A DNA stretch of 64,000 nucleotides from Haliclona indistincta (lineage: Eukaryota; Porifera; Demospongiae; Haplosclerida; Chalinidae): assembly GCA_964017065.1 (NCBI GenBank), contig OZ024789.1:5770191-5834190 (forward strand), given 5' to 3'. Under the pieces are notes generated by a model that saw only the letters and a list, made by a program, of their open reading frames with translations, was not told the DNA's origin and did not search any database. This document shows, piece after piece, positions 39,045-49,915 of this stretch. A program made the position numbers and the translations under genes. How positions within the stretch are numbered: the stretch's first letter is position 1; each line of letters begins with the position of its first letter.

Positions 39045-39377
39045 TTCAAGGTAAACCGTACAAGCTGCTCTGACCCTGAGCTGTGCTGTGGTGGATAGCC
39101 GGAAACAGAGTACGCGGGAAGTTTGTTTTATCCCTCCAGAGAAGCCTTGCTAGCACCATTGCCCGTCCTTTGCGTGCACAATGTGATATTCATTACAAGG
39201 CCGTAGGCAGGATTTATTGAAAAAAGTTCTTTTGTTGCGGCGCGCGGGGCGCCGCAGAATGTTTTTTGACAAAATTAACCCCTCGTGTGCACTGTGAGAG
39301 GCGGGAATTTTGAAAGATTTAATTATTTTATGTAGTTTTACAAGTAATTAGACGGAATGTAATCAGTAGTGGGGTAT

Positions 39378-40084
39378 GTGGCGGGATACTGTTTTAATGA
39401 GATTCATGACTTTGCAAGTGGCTATTTCTTTTTAAGCCAAGTCTATCTGTGCAGACGGAGTTGCAGTGCGCGCTTTGTTTGTCTATAGATAGGCATCGAT
39501 AATTGCAAGTTTCAGCCTCGTATAGTGTTCGCCATCACGGAACTACGAGCTCGCCTGTGAAGACTAAACACGATCGAGTTTTTACAATTTTTCTTTAGTT
39601 GTGTGAAAAGTACGAAGCTAAAACTGCTCTTGCAAGCTCATCTTCCATTCGTGGAGGAGCCTGCGTATCGATTTCGCCGAGCAATGCTCGTACGCGATAC
39701 TACAGCTGCGTACTCTGTACTGTCTGGCAGTACTCTGTACTGTCTGGCAGTACGTAGCTGCAGTATCGCGTACGAGCATTGCTCGGCGAAATCGATACGC
39801 AGGCTCCTCCACGAATGGAAGATGAGCTTGCAAGAGCAGTTTTAGCTTCGTACTTTTCACACAACTAAAGAAAAATTGTAAAAACTCGACTCGTGTTTAG
39901 TCTTCACAGGCGAGCTCGTAGTTCCGTGATGGCGAACACTACGTGGCTGAAACTTGCTATTATCGATGCTTATCTATAGACAAACAAAGCGCACATTGCA
40001 ACTCCGTCTGCACAGATAGACTTGGCTTAAAAAGAAATAGCCCCTTGCAAAGTCATGAATCTCATTAAAACGGTATCCCGCCAC
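39378..40084. repeat. 707-bp near-perfect palindrome upstream of NLR3
   Basis: Left arm from GTGGCGGGATACTGTTTTAA at 39378 and right arm ending ...CCCGCCAC at 40084. Arms are about 335 bp with very few mismatches, around a loop at about 39712-39749 made of two direct copies of TACTCTGTACTGTCTGGCAG. The left arm is homologous to the sequence just before laminin copy B (25600-25690: ATTCATGACTT..., ATAGGCATCGA). It is therefore derived from NLR upstream DNA. The open frames on both strands here are mirror images, not genes. Confidence 0.92.
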
Positions 40085-41800
40085 CTAGTACCTGGTTACA
40101 ATGACAGCAATGCACTGAACGTCAGCTAGTGCGCATGCGTTAAATTTTACTGACAACGGACTTAAAAATGCACCATTGGTGCTGGTTATGCCTCGGTGGA
40201 TGTTAAAATTTGAGCATGTAATGCTATAACAGATAGTTAGCTGCCAGCATTCAAATAGCACAAGCAGAAGCAGAAGCAATCAATTAGCAGATGCATAATT
40301 ATGACAGCACGTACATATGCATGCAGTAGATCCACGGAAGGATCAAAACAGTATCATGGAAGCATGCAATGTAAGCTGCAGTAGAAACAAGTTAAAGAAT
40401 ACTGCAACAAGACTATTGCACTCATTGCTGTGAGAATACTGCTACAAATACCAACAAACACAACTATCCACCATTCTACAAACACAGCAACTGCAGATGC
40501 ATGTATACAGGATTTCTGTACAGTAGTGCTTTAGTTATGCAATCAGAAGCCAATCAGTGCTGACCACAATTCAACTGGGCGTGTCTACAGTGTTCGGCGA
40601 GTAGCTTCCATAGCTTGCTTACACGATTTCTCTGGACCTGCACTGCTATCCAGTAGTAAAATTCTAACCTATCAGGTTCTAGGCAGTCAACTGTGGACAG
40701 CCTTGCCTTCGGAGAAGTCCAGATCGCCAGCAACGGCAAACAAGTAAGCAAATCACGCCATAACTTTAGAACAAAGCTTTGTATCGAAATTTCGCTAGTT
40801 CACATCCGAGATAATATCGATTTCTACCTGCATTGCAAGTTTCAGAGCTTACCTTTGAGCGTGCACCGCAAAAATGAACAGATTTCACGAAACCCTCGGC
40901 GTGTTGCACATTGTAGAGTTAGCACCTTAGTTATGGTTTGCAGAAGGAGCTTTGCAGCTGAAGCCAACCTGCTTGCTATTGAAACTGCACTGCTACATGT
41001 AACCAGAAGACAGCAAAGTGCTGACCACAATTCAATCGAGACAAGGTGTGTCAAGTGGGCGTGACCGTGAACACTGAGTAGGTAGCCATTGCTCTTGGCT
41101 TTGATAGGCTTTTTCTTGAGATGTCTACGCACCCCCAGAGCTGTCCTGCTGTTTAGATGGAATCTACAAGTACCTAGGTAGTCAACTATGGGCGCCTTTG
41201 TTGTCAGAGAAGTCTAAGATGGCCGTCATGCAAGGTGAGCCAGCCATAACTCAAGAACGAAAGCACTTTAGCAAAATCCACGAGTCACATTGCAAGCCAT
41301 GGTCGTGCTTAGCCTGTTCATACCTTAGTTGACGCGTAGCAGAAGAGACAGACAGACAGACAGACAGACCGACCGAATGAACAGATTTCACAAACCCTCG
41401 GCGGGCATGCCATTCACATTGTAGTGTCAGTCTGCATAGCTGCAAACTCCATAAATTAGTATGTTGGTTGGTCTGTCAAGGTGCGTTAGGTGGGCGTGAC
41501 TACAACCGAATACGTACACGTGTGCAGTAAGCTGACAACCTTTTCTTGAAGTATCTGTGCATCCCAGAGCTGTGCTACAGTTCAAATCGACTGTAAGAGT
41601 ACCTAGACAGCCAACCATGAGCGTTTTTGTCCTCAGAGAGGTCCGAGACGGCCGTCAAGGTGAGCCAGTCGTAACTCGCGAACGAAAGCATTTTCGCAAA
41701 ATCCACGAGTCTTATTGCAAGCTCTGGTCGTGCTTAGTCTGTCTTGCCTTGGTCGACGCGTAGAAGTGATCGCTGTTCTCTGTAGCTCGATGGACAGAAT
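40085..41800. repeat. Gene-free stretch with diverged direct repeats
   Basis: No gene recognised. From about 40560 to 41770 a unit of roughly 440 bp recurs, diverged. Shared blocks are GTGCTGACCACAATTCAA, TTTTCTTGA, TCCACGAGTC, GGTCGTGCTTAG and TTGACGCGTAG/TCGACGCGTAG. A short (GACA)n run lies at 41345-41368. Sequence from 40640-40730 recurs inverted inside CYP-2 intron 13 (about 56346-56430), so this is a dispersed repeat family. Confidence 0.65.
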
Positions 41801-41811
41801 GCGACCAGGCA

Positions 41812-41894
41812 AGTACCGTAACCCTCGCGCATGCGCCGAGGGTTAACGACAAAGCAAGTACCGTAACCCTCGCGCATGCGCCGAGGGTTAATGA
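41812..41894. repeat. Two tandem copies of a palindromic AACCCTCGCG motif
   Basis: GTACCGTAACCCTCGCGCAT followed by GCGCCGAGGGTTAA occurs twice, about 43 bp apart. Each copy is a near-perfect hairpin (TAACCCTCG / CGAGGGTTA). Confidence 0.8.
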
Positions 41895-41944
41895 TGTAAC
41901 AGACTGACAGAACGACAGACAACGCGATTACAGTATGCCTCGTG

Positions 41945-41970
41945 CTTCCGCTATGCTAGCATAGCGGAAG
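41945..41970. promoter_or_regulatory. Perfect 26-bp palindrome before CYP-1
   Basis: CTTCCGCTATG, CTAG, CATAGCGGAAG: a perfect inverted repeat whose right end lies 35 bp upstream of the CYP-1 start codon. Each arm ends in CTTCCG/CGGAAG, an ETS-core-like GGAA. It is absent from the equivalent places in CYP-2 and CYP-3. Regulatory function is unproven; it could be a transposon end. Confidence 0.4.
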
Positions 41971-42005
41971 AGGTGTGGTCTGGGAACGAGACAAATCAAA
42001 GATCA

Positions 42006-45000
42006 ATGGAGACTCTAGCGTTGCTTGGTGCAGCACTAGCAGCGGTGATCACGGCTGCTCTGTTTGCCTTCGTGGCGTTCAGTGTCTACCTGGTGATAGT
42101 GCACCGTCGATACGCGCACATACCACAACCAAAGGGAGCCTCGTGAGTTCAATTTTAGCTAGCTAGAGGGCATGATTTTGTCACCGTCTAACCACAGTTG
42201 AACATCTGTTAATTTTCTTTTTTCCAGTTTTTTTCTCGGTCACATGATGATTCTTGAAAGGGAAAAGAAGAAAGGAAGGCACATGATAGAGGTGGCCTAT
42301 GACTGGTAAGATCGACATGATCATACTAGTGACGAGAAATTCATCATCTGACATTATATTTTTCCAGGAGCTTGGAATACGGGCCGTTGTTTCTTTTCTG
42401 GGGTGTGCATGTTCCAATTTTGATAGTTTGTGACCCTGCTGATGTCAAGGTAAGTATGTGTACCTGCATGTTATGATCATTGTGTCACAATCACGTGAGT
42501 GGACACCATATTGGAGGACAGGTAGCCATTCTAATACCAGTGACGAAAGCAGCAAACTCCAAGAAACTTACCTACAGAGTTTACCCATGACTGTATCTAC
42601 ACTGCCGCTTCGCTGCATGTACATAGCATTGCTAAAACTGTTTGCTGTCCCTCAACGAGTACGAAGATACACGGATGTGAGGTAGCATGCAATGGGTCCA
42701 TTGACTCAGTTCGAGACAAAATCTACCAATTCACAGCAGATTTATGTACTCTTGCATAAACAAACCTCTAAATACCATTCAGTTGTGAATATCATTATGA
42801 TAATGAATCTCATTGCAATACACAGGCACTTTCCACAAGAGAAATACCAAAGCCTTCATCAAAACAGACTGAAAGCATCTTTGGACAGAGGTATCTAGCC
42901 ACTCATGCAAGGAGGGAAACCTCTACATAAAACCAAGCATTACAATGTTGTTTATTTCCCGGGCTCCTACTTTGTTGTTTTATTGTCTCTGGAACCCTTT
43001 TTTATATTATTTGTTTTCGCAAAAGGTTTATCAAAAGAAGTTTAGCTACTTTGGATAATTATGATGAGTGGAAGGAGCGAAGGCGTGTGTTCAACCCAGC
43101 ATTTACTCAAAGGTTTGACAGTCTTCTCTAAAGATAGAGATATTTATCTTCTGAATATTGTGTCTAGCTATCTTCGTGGTTTGGTCCCAATCTACAATAG
43201 TGTTGTAATGAAGGACTTGATTGATCCACTGAGAGCTAAGGCAGATGGGACCACTAGTGTAGCCATGAAGACTGAGTTCTCTCGCATATCTCTCCAAGTG
43301 ATCAGTGAGGTGTGTTCCCATCCTGTAGTGACACACGCTGTTACACTGACATCATCATAGGTTGCCTTTGGCTCTGACTTTGAGAGGGACCCATTTGTGC
43401 AGAATATAGCTGGCGAAGAGGGACTGACTTCACTGCTTAGAATAGCTTTTAATGGAGCACAAAAGGCCGGTTTCATTCCATTTCAACAGGTAACAGTACG
43501 GTTAGATTGAGCTGTATTTTGATATTGATACTTATATTATCACATCAGTACATGTCGTTCTTGGGAAGGGACTGTACCAATGCTATACGTAAGATCAGAG
43601 CTATCGGCAGACACTGTATTGAGCTGAGGATGAAGGCACTTGACAAGAAGGAGAATCTACCGATGGACATCATGTCACAGATACTCAGCATTGTCCGTGA
43701 GTTGTACTCCCACTCAGTTTTGATAATAGTGTCTTGTTATTGCAGATATTGAGAAGAATGTTGATATAGAGGACCTAGTGGATGAGTTCTTGCTGTTCTA
43801 TCTGGCAGGTATGATTTAGTGTGTGCTGGTAAAAAAATGTTGATTTTCTTTCTCAGGTCAAGAGACTACGTCTACTCTGCTGTCGTTCACTACTGGACTA
43901 CTGATCCAGCATCCTGACATACTACACAAGTTGAGCTGACAGCACCTGCCACTGTACCAGTAGATCATACTCCCTCCATGTACTGCAGGGTGATGGAGGA
44001 GATAGAGGAGGTTGTGGGTGACAAGACTACAGTAGAGGCTGATGACCTGGACAAGCTGACATACATGCACCAGGTTCCATAATTATGCCACGCGGTAGAC
44101 GTGGCATATTTAGGGTTGAGCGGAAAACAAGATGGCGGCTACACTTAGGCTAAACGCAATAGTTCACGTATATCTTGGCTGTTGGCGACATCAGGAGTAT
44201 TTTAAATACCTAGGGGCTATCCTAAGAGGTAAGCGCTTACAATGAGTCTACTAATAAAGACTATAAGGCCAGTTGCTATGGGCATGACAAGATGGCGTCT
44301 CGTCTAGAGGCACTAAGTACGGCACTACCATATCTTTGCCGTACGGGCGTTACAAGCCAATCTAACGTTCTGAAGCTCCTTACACGATTTGTGCGATTAC
44401 AAAGAGACCTTTAGGAGCAAAAGAAACCAGGTATAAGGTGGTAAACCAGAGTTCACGTGGTCACCCGTTTGTTCATCTTCTTCTTTCTTTCTTTCTTTCC
44501 TATTCTTCAGAGAGTCTAGCACAGTAGTGAGCGAACCAAACGCAACTAAACCTACACAGAAGCAACGCTACCTATGACCATCAGTGCACCTGATATCTAT
44601 TTAGGCCTAAAACACTGGGAGAAGCGAGTATTTCCAGAAAAACAGCGATTTTTGGTCCATAACAGACTCCACTCCATCATTCTGTTTGAACTCCGTTACT
44701 AGGTTACGCCTACTCGCGCACGCCCGTGTATGTAATTATTCTAATACAAGCGCACCTTAGTACAAATTGCTTGGAACGCGAGTACTGCTGCCACTAGCAG
44801 TGTTCACAGCAGACAACGAACATATCTTCACTGTTACACTGGATTTGTCTGTTCAAGCTTGTAAGAATGCTATCTTAAGCTTAGCTAATGTTGCATGGTA
44901 CGTGTTGCATGCAGTGCAGACTGCAGAGTCAATCGAGTGCAGTCTGCTGCCGGAACTATTATTACAATTATTACTTTTGAAACTATGTATACACTGTATT

Positions 45001-47222
45001 AGCATAAGTGCCAACTAAGTTATTAATAAAAAAAAGAAAAGAAACAAGTAATAAAAACATTTTAACCAAAATGGAAGAGATTTAGGGTTGGTACATTTAT
45101 CGAAAAAGTATGGAAACAAGATTTGAAATGAAAAGGATTGTAACAATAGCAGTGTAATGCTACCTCCCTAAATTAACTGCTTTCGATAGTTGTGGTTAAT
45201 TTAATAGGGAGGTAGCATTACACTGCTATTGTTGCAATCCTTTTCATTTCAAATCTTGTTTCCATACTTTTTCGATAAATGTACCAACCCTAAATCTCTT
45301 CCATTTTGGTTAAAATGTTTTTATTACTTGTAACATTACAGTTGAACCTCTCTGATCTGATAGTCTCCTTATTACCCTGGGTGCGTAGGCGCCGGAGGGT
45401 TATGCGTTTGTGTACGTCTATTATATGATTGTGTGTGTGTGTCGTCAAACAATGCGGCTGTTTACTGCCTTACTGCTCGAATATTGTCATGAAATAGCTC
45501 TCAACAGCTTGGTTGTTGAATATTTATTTTTTGAAAGACGCCTGCGAAGTCGAGAAAGTCTTCTGTCGCATGCTACGGTCATGTATTCCTATTAGCAACA
45601 TCATTCCGGTATGTGGGTGTGCCACAATTGTGAGACTGAGCAAACACGTTCAATTAAACGCGTGCTGGTATGTGTAACGTGTTTAATTTCTGCACATTTG
45701 CATTGCGCATAGGGTATGTGTTCCTTATTTTGAGAGGTGTCCATAGTGAGGTGTTCCACTTTACTGTTTGTGAACATAGTCTAGTGTGTGTGTGTGTTGC
45801 ACTCTTGATTTGTCATACAGGTTCTTGAGGAGGCTAATAGATTGTATGGAGCTGGTGGAGCCAACAAGCAGACTCCACCTGCCGGAATAACTCTCTCTGG
45901 ATATCACGTGCCTGGAGGGACAATGCTTTCGGTACATATCCATAACCTAGTTTATACTAGTTATAATATTATGCTGTTTTTTAAGCAATAATGAATGATT
46001 TACTCAAATACAGCTTTAGTGTAGCTACTGATAATAATTAACCCTCTCCACACCTATGGCGAGGGTCATCATAGCTAGACTATAGAGCTGTATATTACAA
46101 GTACTGCTTGACTACTGTTATTCAAGATTATTCTTCTCTTGTCTTTACAGTGTTTTTCATATTGTTCGCATCGCAATCCTGAGCACTTTACTGATCCTTT
46201 GAAATTTGATCCAGATCGTTTTGGTCCTGGACAGAAACGGTACGTGTGCCTCAATAGTGTATATGTTACGACCCGATTCACAACCTCTGACCCGCTTCGA
46301 AGCCGGTCGACCGGTTTCGAAGCCGGTTAGCTAGCTGCGCGCCAGATTCAAAGCGTGCATAATGCTAAGTGCGCGCATGTAATAGACTTCGTCTACTATA
46401 AACATAACGTGTACTCTGAGTGTCCATATACATGCATTGCATCGAAACTATATTGTTCTTTGCTTCCATGTACAGGAGTCACGTCTGAAGAAGAAGCTGT
46501 GACATGTTCCTATGGATTTTAGTGCAGTACAACTGTTGCATGCACACAACATTTGTTGCTGTGCTGCGTTGCTGAACCACTCGTAACGGCATTCCTGTCA
46601 ATTTGGCAGGTAGGCTTGCTGTGCTGCGCTAATAAACCACTTACAACGACGCTCTGTCGATGACTGTAGTAGCACATGATGCTCTAAAACGCCTCCAGCG
46701 GACACTTTCCAGTCTTGCTGCGCTACACTGCATGAGCTATAATCGCGACAGCACTCCTAACTTAGGTTCTGTCAATCTAGCAAGCAGGTGGGCACCCTGA
46801 AGCATTGAAACACGGTTCGGTTTTAAACCGGGTCAACTGAGCTTATGTGGTTGTAAATCGGGTTAACCGGCTTCGAAACCGGCGGCCGGCTTCGAAACGG
46901 GTCAGGTTGTGAATCGGGTCGTAAAATATATACACATGTCATTGGTGTTATTTCTTGATTCAGTCCTAGTCCGTATGTGTACTATCCATTTGGTATTGGT
47001 CATCGTTCTTGTATTGGAAGAGTGTTTGCTATGGTGAGTTGTGTGTTAGACAACTTGTGCTGACTGCTCTTGTCACAACAGATGGAGGCAAAGGTTGCTA
47101 TGGTCCATCTACTGCGAACATTCACCCTCTCACTACCGGAGGACTACTGCTTGAAACTGGATTGCAAATCTGTCATGGTAGAACCAGTCGACCAGCTTCC
47201 TTGTGTGCTGACTCTTCGTTAG
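42006..47222 (+). CDS. Cytochrome P450, CYP46A1-like (CYP-1)
   Basis: Membrane-anchored heme monooxygenase closest in pattern to cholesterol 24-hydroxylase CYP46A1; substrate unknown. Fifteen exons: 42006-42142, 42228-42305, 42368-42449, 42826-42890, 43026-43112, 43168-43309, 43361-43489, 43549-43696, 43746-43808, 43857-43929, 43989-44073, 45821-45931, 46151-46239, 46964-47033, 47082-47222. Total 1500 nt, 499 aa (human 500). An N-terminal hydrophobic anchor is followed by HIPQPKGAS. The I-helix is LAGQETTSTL; K-helix ExxR is EANR; PDRF; heme loop FGIGHRSCIG with the Cys ligand; C-terminus CVLTLR. The usual PPxxxxxR stretch after the K-helix is altered (GAGGANKQTPP), which could change the active site. 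It alone has an intron between FIPFQQ and YMSFL. Introns 11 and 13 carry insertions. Confidence 0.92.
44094..45040. mobile_element. Hairpin-headed repeat element in CYP-1 intron 11
   Basis: Starts with the hairpin TGCCACGCGGTAGACGTGGCA (one loop), then GAGCGGAAAACAAGATGGCG and later a CTTCTTTCTTTC tract. The layout matches 13692-14430. CYP-2 and CYP-3 intron 11 lack it. The right border, before the next MITE at 45045, is approximate. Confidence 0.55.
45045..45330. mobile_element. 286-bp hairpin MITE in CYP-1 intron 11
   Basis: Near-perfect inverted repeat of about 130-bp arms from CAAGTAATAAAAACATTTTA to its inverse ending TTTTTATTACTTG, with an AATTAACTGCTTTCG loop. No coding potential. Shortly after, at 45340, lies AGTTGAACCTCTCTGA, resembling the end of the element at 53735-54204. 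Confidence 0.9.
46267..46923. mobile_element. Inverted-repeat element in CYP-1 intron 13
   Basis: Ends are TTACGACCCGATTCACAACC at the left and its inverse GGTTGTGAATCGGGTCGTAA at the right. Sub-terminal GCTTCGAAGCCGG palindromes are present. CYP-2 has uninterrupted GTATATATACACATGTCATT here, so this copy is an insertion younger than the CYP duplication. Confidence 0.88.
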
Positions 47223-47530
47223 ATCATAGATAAACATAATTGTACTTGTCCTAAAAATTCATAGCATCACACATCACAATAGCATAAAGAAATACCCTGT
47301 TATTAATAATTATTTTTTTGCCTGTTGCTTGTGGTTGAATTCGTAAAAACTAGGGATGGGCATGGGTACACCCATCATCTATGGTACACCAAGAAGTTAG
47401 CCGTCTCGTCACCTGTCTCGTTTCTCCTGTTTTTCTGAGACTCGATCGATCGCGTTTACTGCATACGCTACTAAAACCGCACTGAAACATTCCCAAGCCA
47501 AGGTCGTGGATCCCAGCTGGACGAAGGATT

Positions 47531-48628
47531 ATGAAACTTATTCTCAAAATCACAGGCAAGAGTGAGCTTATTACTTTCGCGATTGACCTAGCTGCTTACC
47601 TCTTCATGGAAAGTGCCAAGCCTAAAATGATCGTTTTGATTCCACCTGATCAGCAGTGCCTCACCTTTGATGGGTATAACTACAGCAAATGTGACATTCA
47701 GATTGATGCGACTTTACAGATCCCTACAGGCAAGACTGTCACTTGTTACATGCAAGCAAATTTCGAGACTGGAGAGACCATTGCTCTTGTGTTTGACCCG
47801 GCTGACCTTCACCAGCAATATCTAAATAGTGATAGGCAGCTTGAGGGTGGACGTGCTTTGAGTCATATTCTAAAGGAGTCTACTCTCAACCTTATTTTAA
47901 CAACGAGTATGCAGATTTTTGTTAGTTGCAAAGGTTTTCATACTGACAAGACAATTACTCTTAAGGTCGATCCCACTGACTCCATTGAGAAGGTCAAGCA
48001 GAAGCTTCAGGACAAGGAAGGAATTCCACCGGTCCAACAGCGTCTTCTCATGTTTCCTCAAGATCAACAGGAGCTAGAGGATGATCGTACCTTAGCTAAA
48101 TACAACATTCAAAAGGAGTCAACTCTTCATCTTTTGCGTAAAAGTGGCATGCAGGTTTTTGTCAAAACCCTTACTGGCAAGACTATTACTATTGAAGTTT
48201 ATCCAACTGATACCATTTGGTGTTTCAAACAAATAGTCCAAGACAAGGAGGGAATTCCACCTGACCAACAGCGTCTCATATTTGCTGGTAAGGAGCTAGA
48301 GGATGGTCATACCTTTGCTGACCACAACGTTCAAAAGCAGTCAACTCTTTATCTTGTGCTTCCTTTAAGAGGTGGCATTCAAATTTTTGTCAAAACCCTT
48401 AATGGCAATACTATTACTATTGAGGTTAACCCAACTGATACCGTTTGGAATTTCAAACGAAAAGTACAAGAGAAGGAGGGAATTGCACCTGACGAACAGC
48501 GTCTCATATTTGCTGGTAAGCAGCTTGAGGATGGTCGTACTTTAGCTGATTACAACATTGAAAAGGAGTCAACTCTTCACCTTACGCTTCGTTTAAGAGG
48601 TAATTGTCCTCAATGCGGTAAGCACTGA
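47531..48628 (+). CDS. Intronless degenerate polyubiquitin-like protein, five repeats
   Basis: A single open frame of 365 aa. Five tandem ubiquitin-fold units: 1 (residues 1-65) and 2 (66-126) are very diverged, while 3 (127-206), 4 (207-282) and 5 (283-357) are clear, with KEGIPP, QQRL, ELEDxRTL and KESTLHL. Only the unit 4/5 junction keeps LRGG (279-282), so one processing or conjugation-type site remains. Unit 5 ends LRGN with a NCPQCGKH tail instead of GG. Odd Trp/Cys replacements ([16 protein letters not shown]) sit where helix 1 starts. It lacks introns and lies where the CYP-2/CYP-3 spacer has no such gene, which suggests a retrocopy or insertion. It could be an active ubiquitin-like protein or a decaying copy; the frame is fully open. 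Confidence 0.85.
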   Translation: MKLILKITGKSELITFAIDLAAYLFMESAKPKMIVLIPPDQQCLTFDGYNYSKCDIQIDATLQIPTGKTVTCYMQANFETGETIALVFDPADLHQQYLNSDRQLEGGRALSHILKESTLNLILTTSMQIFVSCKGFHTDKTITLKVDPTDSIEKVKQKLQDKEGIPPVQQRLLMFPQDQQELEDDRTLAKYNIQKESTLHLLRKSGMQVFVKTLTGKTITIEVYPTDTIWCFKQIVQDKEGIPPDQQRLIFAGKELEDGHTFADHNVQKQSTLYLVLPLRGGIQIFVKTLNGNTITIEVNPTDTVWNFKRKVQEKEGIAPDEQRLIFAGKQLEDGRTLADYNIEKESTLHLTLRLRGNCPQCGKH

Positions 48629-49915
48629 AATATTTTCCCACTGATGAATTCCCATTGAATACACCCGGACTACACTGTACATATCTACACTTATGCATGC
48701 TGCTTTGCCATCATTTGCATTTCCACAGACAAATATTTTATCTTCATTGTGCACTATACTTTCTGCTGGCATGAGTCAGGCATAATTTTACATGCAATCT
48801 CTTTGTTTTCTTTGTCCTTATGACAGGAGTTACTACCGAGTTAGTACCAATATTCTTCAGACTCGATATTTACAGCATAATTATTAGAGAACTTGTGCTT
48901 TACACCAATCAAATAAATTCTCAACAGTCATGTGATTTGTTTTTATGGAAACGATAACATACGTAATAGAAACTGTACATGACAGTACAGCTTACATTGT
49001 ATGTATCCAAACGCACAAAAATACACACTGTTTGGTAGTCATGGCAACAGCGATCACATCATTCACATTACACATGTACTAGCTAAGTGGTGACTAGAGT
49101 TAGAGTATGGAATGTAGTAGCTCGCAAAAGGGACAAGTTATACGAAAATTGCTTACATGTTGCTCGCCCAGTGACTGATGAGTTAGCACTGCATATTGCA
49201 GAGATTTTTCAGACAAGCTCACATAATGTGATACTGGCACTAGTAACTATCTAGATGAACGTCTTCACAGCTATTCTGGTTCATCATTAGCAGGTGATCT
49301 CGGCACAATGACAACAGTCCGGCTCCCAACAAAGTTGTCACTTCTACCATCATGCAGTCAAGTATTTCAACAAAGCTTCAATGCAAATTTCCTAGTCTTA
49401 ATTGTACAAAATAATGGTAAACATGTATTAGTAGGTTCAGGAATAATGGCTAAAAATTATGTTGCTTGTGCTTGAAAATGCTTAAGGATCGACAGCAAGC
49501 TCTTAGTACTAAGTGAATCAAGTGAATGTGTAAGGGTTAAGAGAGAGACGTTTTGGCTAATAATGCTAATAATTACTAATAAGCAGGTTTTAGGTAAAAA
49601 CTGCATGTGTGAGATTGAAGGTGCAGAGTAATTCAGTGATGTGAAATCAGTGCTGCCGCTCTCTCTTGGAACTTGTGATGGTTTGTTTACCAGTGCATGT
49701 GAGGAGAAATCGAACTGATATGAGAAGTGCAAAAAGATAAACTAAGCTAAACAAGATTAGTACATGTAGTTCAACTAAAATTAATTTTAGCATAAAATCA
49801 TTCATAGACACGCTGTGTAAATGAAATTTTTGTCTGTTGCTACATTGTGGTTGAATTTGTCAAATTGGGGGATGGGCTTAGACTTTGTAATTGTAGTACA
49901 CAGAGTACAGTCGCC
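48629..49915. other. Intergenic, CYP-2 upstream region
   Basis: No gene recognised. The last 650 bp resemble the CYP-3 upstream region (57330-57960). Shared blocks are TTAGCATAAAATCATTCATA, TTTGTCTGTTGCTACA and GATGGGCTTAGACTT just before the start codons, so promoter DNA was copied with the genes. Confidence 0.6.

Noticed and set aside
39603..39860. Two identical 80-codon open frames on opposite strands
   Set aside because: A consequence of the palindrome; no independent coding evidence.
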